This document shows, piece by piece, positions 57,844-60,666 of a DNA stretch of 60,666 bases. The position numbers and the translations under genes are program-made. Source of the DNA: an uncultured Sphingomonas sp. GTDB lineage: Bacteria; Pseudomonadota; Alphaproteobacteria; Sphingomonadales; Sphingomonadaceae. Where the stretch lies: assembly GCA_946886645.1 (NCBI GenBank), contig CAMPIY010000001.1, positions 1-60,666 on the forward strand, read 5' to 3'. The notes under the pieces were generated by a model. It was given only the letters and a program-made list of their open reading frames with translations, did not search any database and was not told where the DNA came from. The first letter of the stretch is position 1; each line of letters starts with the position of its first letter.

Positions 57844-57999
57844 TCAAGTTCTCCTTTCGGTGAGATCAGGGCTGCAACATTCCCGGCCGAGCGACCGAAT
57901 GGGTGCATGGCACCTCGGGCAATAGGGGTCGCGAACCGGACCCGTGTAGAGATGGGGCCTGGACGGCTGGGTCGGCAGCTTGGACGTCCGCTCGGTCAC
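57844..57999 (-). CDS. 51-residue zinc-knuckle protein
   Basis: A GTG at 57999 overlaps the methyltransferase stop (GTGA), and the stop lies one base before the DUF3310 start. The product has YCPRCHAPIRSLGRECCSPD, a plausible single zinc site, behind a proline-rich N-terminus. The perfect fit between two genes supports it. Confidence 0.6.
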   Translation of the reverse strand: MTERTSKLPTQPSRPHLYTGPVRDPYCPRCHAPIRSLGRECCSPDLTERRT

Positions 58000-60491
58000 G
58001 CCAGCCCCGCGTCCATGTCATAGGCCGGTTGATGGGCGTCGACTGTCAAGGCCAGCGCCCCGGGCTTCACCCAGATTTCGCGGGTCGAGAGGGTGAAGGT
58101 CTCGCCCATCTCGGCCAGGAGGATCGTCTCGCCGATCGTCTCGGCGATTCCTCGAGCCGACTTCGACGGCACGGCGTTGCCGATCCATTCCCGCTTCGTC
58201 GCATCGCTCGAGCTCTCGAGGTCGAAGGCGTACCGTGCCCGCCAAGTCTGTCGGGCCTCGTCGAAAAAGAACACCTCTTCCGGATCGACGATCGACTGCA
58301 GCGCAGCCAGCTCGAGCGTGCTGAATGGGCGATGCCAGGTCTCATCGGTACTGATGATGCGGCAGACCAGCCGGTCCTCTGGCTTCGGCAGCGCGATCAG
58401 CGGCTCCTGGATCTCAGCCGGCCGAGGATCCGCGACATTCCCGGGCCCGTTGTCGTGGCCGAGGGTGGCCGACACCGTACCGGCCGAGTTGTCCCAGCCG
58501 ACGACGCCATAGTGCCCGCATGTCTGGTAATGCTCGCGGCGGACGTCGGCGACACAGGGCTGCCCACCGGTTACGCTGTGCCCGCCGCTGGTGATCGCTC
58601 CGGCCGCGTCCTGGTCGGGAGTGACCCTGAGCACGTTCTCATGCCTATTGCCCCAGCTGCAGCGGACGTCGGCGACGGCGAAAGCGCCGTTATCACGGCC
58701 GCCGATGACTGATCGAGCCGCCGCGCCAATCCACATCTCGACGCGGTACTTGCCGTGAAGGGCGCCGGCGTCAGGGCCGCCTCGAGGATCGGCGAGGGCG
58801 AATGCCCCGTCGCCGGTCGTGCTGGCACCAATCACCGCGCGTGTCGCGCCGGCCCATGGCGTGATCTTGTATTTCGTCGTCTCGTAATCCCGCTCGCCCA
58901 TGCGAGGATCGGCGACACAGGCGCCACCGGCTGGTCCACCCGGGCCAGCAACAGCATTGGCCTCGCGGTCGATCGGCACGATGCGGAAGGTATTGTTGAA
59001 GCGCGGCCGGCCCATCATCCGGACGTCGGCGATCGCATAGGGCCCGGTACCGACCGAACAATCGCCCTTCACCGCCGCCGCGGCTTTGCCGGCCCATGGC
59101 CTGACGCCCAGCATGACGCTCTTCGGATGGCCGTCGACGCGAGGATCCGCGATCGAGTTCGCTCCGCATGTCGGCTTCGGGCTGGACCCGAGCACGCCGG
59201 CAAATTCGCTCCAGTCCAGGACGCCGAGGACGTAGCGATGTGTCGACGGACCATAATCGGGCCGTGGATCGGCGATGCTGTAGGCGCCATTGGTGGCGCC
59301 GCCGCGCGATGAGATGGCCCCGACCGACATGCTCCAGGTGTTCACGCCGAGATATTCGTGGCCGAGGCTCAGCGATCGATCGGGGCGAGGATCGGCGATC
59401 GCAAAGCGGCCGTTCGTCGGATAGCTCTCGCCCTGGATCGTGCCGATATGGCCGTCCCAGGTGCCGACGCCGAGGGTGGAAGAGCGGTCACGGCCATCAT
59501 AACGGACATCGGCCACGGAAAACCGGCCCTGATAAGGCGAGCGCTGCCCGGTCAGCAGCGGTGCGCTGTCCTCCCATCGGCAGACGCCAAGGCCGTTGTC
59601 GCGCAGGCCTTCCGGCAGGATCCCGTAATCACGAAGCACCCCGTCGACCACGGCGAGCTCGTTCAGTGCCCGCCAATCGCGGCCGGCCGGCACCAGGGCG
59701 AGGCGAAGCCAAGTTTTCCATTGAAGGGCAGGGACCCGGTGCATCGCGCCGGCGATAGGATCACCCGGCAGCGGCAGCTTGCCGATGACCTCCCCAACGC
59801 CGCGGAGCCGGTGCTTTTCCGGGGTATAGATGAAGTTCGGGATGATCTCGCGCTGGCGGGCGATCAGCAAAAAGCGCTTCCGGCTTTGGGCCAGGCCGCC
59901 CAGCTCGCCGCAGTCGTGGACGGTCTCGGCGACATTGTAGCCGTAGGAGCGGAGGATCGCGCAGATCTGGTCGAGAAGGTAGCGCCCGCGGTTGGCGATG
60001 CGCGGGACATTCTCGAACAGGATGATCGGCACCGGATCATCCTTATAGGCTTCGCAGAGCAGCCAGACGCCGCGAAGGGTCAGGGCGTTGAGCGCCTGGT
60101 ACTTGTCGGTGAGCGACTGTTTCGAGCTGAGCAGGCCGGAGAAGCCTTTGCAGGGCGCCGAGAGGAAGGCGACGTCGACCCTGGGCCCGAACGTGGCCAT
60201 GATGTCGGCCGGCCCTGCCTCGCGCCATCCGGCCGGCGGCTCCTTGCCGTGGAAGGCGAGATATTGCTCCCTCGAGAAGAGGTCCATGACGGTGCCCTCG
60301 GCACCGGTCAGCCGCTTGAAGTTCCGGATCGCGCCGGCGTCGACATCGATGCCGCCCCGACATTCGAATTTGGCGACGACATTGCCGACGCGGGGGTTCG
60401 CCTGGTTGAAGCCCCGAGCTCCGGCGCCGACGCCGCAGAAGAGATGGGCGTGGCTGATGACCCGCTCGAGGACGCGGTTGTGGAAGTTCAT
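57996..60491 (-). CDS. cytosine-C5 DNA methyltransferase with ten tandem repeats
   Basis: 831 residues, about twice the family norm. C5 motifs: I HLFCGVGAGARGF (16-28), IV SAPCKGFSG with nucleophile Cys114, VI LFENVPR (158-164), VIII QSRKRFLL (202-209), IX RPFSTLELAALQSIVDP (721-737) and X GNAVPSKSARGIAETI (771-786). Between VIII and IX, residues about 301-690 are ten repeats of some 39 residues ending in (V/I)AD(P/V)R, with a W-x-x-x-x-G-(T/A)-(I/V) part before. This is the target-recognition position. It would methylate phage DNA against host restriction. It is next to attR. Confidence 0.92.
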   Translation of the reverse strand: MNFHNRVLERVISHAHLFCGVGAGARGFNQANPRVGNVVAKFECRGGIDVDAGAIRNFKRLTGAEGTVMDLFSREQYLAFHGKEPPAGWREAGPADIMATFGPRVDVAFLSAPCKGFSGLLSSKQSLTDKYQALNALTLRGVWLLCEAYKDDPVPIILFENVPRIANRGRYLLDQICAILRSYGYNVAETVHDCGELGGLAQSRKRFLLIARQREIIPNFIYTPEKHRLRGVGEVIGKLPLPGDPIAGAMHRVPALQWKTWLRLALVPAGRDWRALNELAVVDGVLRDYGILPEGLRDNGLGVCRWEDSAPLLTGQRSPYQGRFSVADVRYDGRDRSSTLGVGTWDGHIGTIQGESYPTNGRFAIADPRPDRSLSLGHEYLGVNTWSMSVGAISSRGGATNGAYSIADPRPDYGPSTHRYVLGVLDWSEFAGVLGSSPKPTCGANSIADPRVDGHPKSVMLGVRPWAGKAAAAVKGDCSVGTGPYAIADVRMMGRPRFNNTFRIVPIDREANAVAGPGGPAGGACVADPRMGERDYETTKYKITPWAGATRAVIGASTTGDGAFALADPRGGPDAGALHGKYRVEMWIGAAARSVIGGRDNGAFAVADVRCSWGNRHENVLRVTPDQDAAGAITSGGHSVTGGQPCVADVRREHYQTCGHYGVVGWDNSAGTVSATLGHDNGPGNVADPRPAEIQEPLIALPKPEDRLVCRIISTDETWHRPFSTLELAALQSIVDPEEVFFFDEARQTWRARYAFDLESSSDATKREWIGNAVPSKSARGIAETIGETILLAEMGETFTLSTREIWVKPGALALTVDAHQPAYDMDAGLA
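58422..59591 (-). repeat. ten-unit tandem repeat inside the methyltransferase gene
   Basis: About 117-base units, imperfect at the DNA level, each encoding the consensus Y-x-V-x-x-W-x-x-x-x-G-x-I-x-G...N-G-x-F-A-(I/V)-A-D-P-R. The last unit runs into motif IX, and it resembles the segment that precedes motif IX in ordinary C5 enzymes, so the array looks like repeated duplication of that segment. Confidence 0.85.
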
Positions 60492-60612
60492 GCCGCGGCG
60501 CCTGCGGTAAAAGTGCGGTAAAATCGGCGCCGATTCCCGATCCGTTCACGGCTCGTCCCGCGACATCGGAACGAAAAAATGGCGGATTTCTGCGGGTTCG
60601 CGGAATAGTCTC
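60492..60612. other. right-arm end between methyltransferase gene and attR
   Basis: No gene is visible in these 121 bases. They contain the arm-type repeats (60503-60523) and an A-rich run at about 60573-60580. As part of attP in the free phage, the stretch is probably recombination DNA and leader of the methyltransferase gene. Confidence 0.6.
60503..60523 (+). repeat. candidate arm-type integrase sites, right (P) arm
   Basis: Two exact copies of TGCGGTAAAA start at 60503 and 60514, 11 bp apart, 90 bp from the att core. The left arm has the same doublet with the same spacing and orientation at 112-132. Confidence 0.65.
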
Positions 60613-60666
60613 TGTGTTCACACCGCAGGGGTCGCAAGTTCAATCCTTGCCGCGCCCACCACGCCT
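60613..60666 (+). other. attR, right attachment core
   Basis: Exact copy of bases 1-54. It carries the 3' part of tRNA-Val (anticodon CAC at 60619-60621, CCA end at 60659-60661) without a 5' half: the bases before it are phage DNA. It is therefore the displaced tRNA fragment that marks the far end of the prophage. Confidence 0.95.

Noticed and set aside
58422..59591. Regular repeats that could be taken for a CRISPR array
   Set aside because: Units are about 117 bases, imperfect, and stay in one reading frame of a methyltransferase; there are no short identical repeats with unique spacers.

Overview
The window is one complete integrated temperate phage. A perfect 54-base direct repeat forms both ends (1-54 and 60613-60666). 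It is the 3' part of a tRNA-Val gene (CAC anticodon), so the two copies are attL and attR. A tyrosine integrase gene lies just inside attL. The high G+C content, strong codon bias, translationally coupled genes (ATGA/GTGA overlaps) and the type of small phage genes suggest an alphaproteobacterial host, most likely a sphingomonad; the host label is an inference. The virion genes follow the lambda order (gpA-type terminase, gpB-type portal, S49 protease, gpD, gpE, a G/GT frameshift pair, a long tape measure protein), so the particle should be a siphovirus.

Layout. (1) 67-10449, minus strand: the PL operon. It begins with genes of unknown function, including one with an IS110-type C-terminal domain, then an acyl carrier protein homologue, a RecT annealase with an ExoX-like exonuclease, a Gp37/Gp68-family protein, and the integrase last. 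(2) 10450-11970: immunity region with a LexA-like CI repressor, a co-transcribed exported protein, a Cro-like protein, and paired ACAA-N5-TTGT operators over PL and PR. (3) 11966-21178, plus strand: early replication genes: a helicase-methyltransferase fusion, DUF3307 protein, RuvC-like resolvase, stand-alone DnaA domain IV, DnaB helicase, a replisome organizer with a probable origin inside it, and a NusG-like protein at the early/late border. (4) 21333-42546, plus strand: terminase, head and tail genes. (5) 42543-48540, plus strand: lysis genes (GH19 endolysin, holin candidates, overlapping spanins) mixed with tail-tip genes. (6) 48512-60491, minus strand: a second leftward block with an ATP-dependent DNA ligase, a sliding clamp with a very long C-terminal extension, many small genes, ThyX, a DUF3310 protein and an 831-residue cytosine-C5 DNA methyltransferase with ten tandem repeats of about 39 residues.

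In the excised circle 60666 joins 1, so blocks 1 and 6 become one continuous leftward unit running from PL through attP to the ligase end, convergent with the late genes at about 48.5 kb. Integration cuts this unit in two, and the right-arm genes then depend on local promoters; one candidate lies at 55826-55853.

The most striking find is in block 6. Three consecutive long intergenic gaps (53079-53156, 53912-53983, 54822-54896) each hold a complete type II hammerhead self-cleaving ribozyme on the coding strand. Each starts at the stop codon of one gene and ends just before the ribosome binding site of the next. All core bases are present, stems I and III pair fully, and a loop I to 3'-flank pseudoknot covaries among the three copies. 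They would cut the polycistronic mRNA around the sliding-clamp cluster. Other points of note are matched pairs of integrase arm-type sites 11 bp apart on both sides of the att core, a canonical A AAA AAC frameshift site, and a sequence motif shared by the tape measure protein and an early protein.
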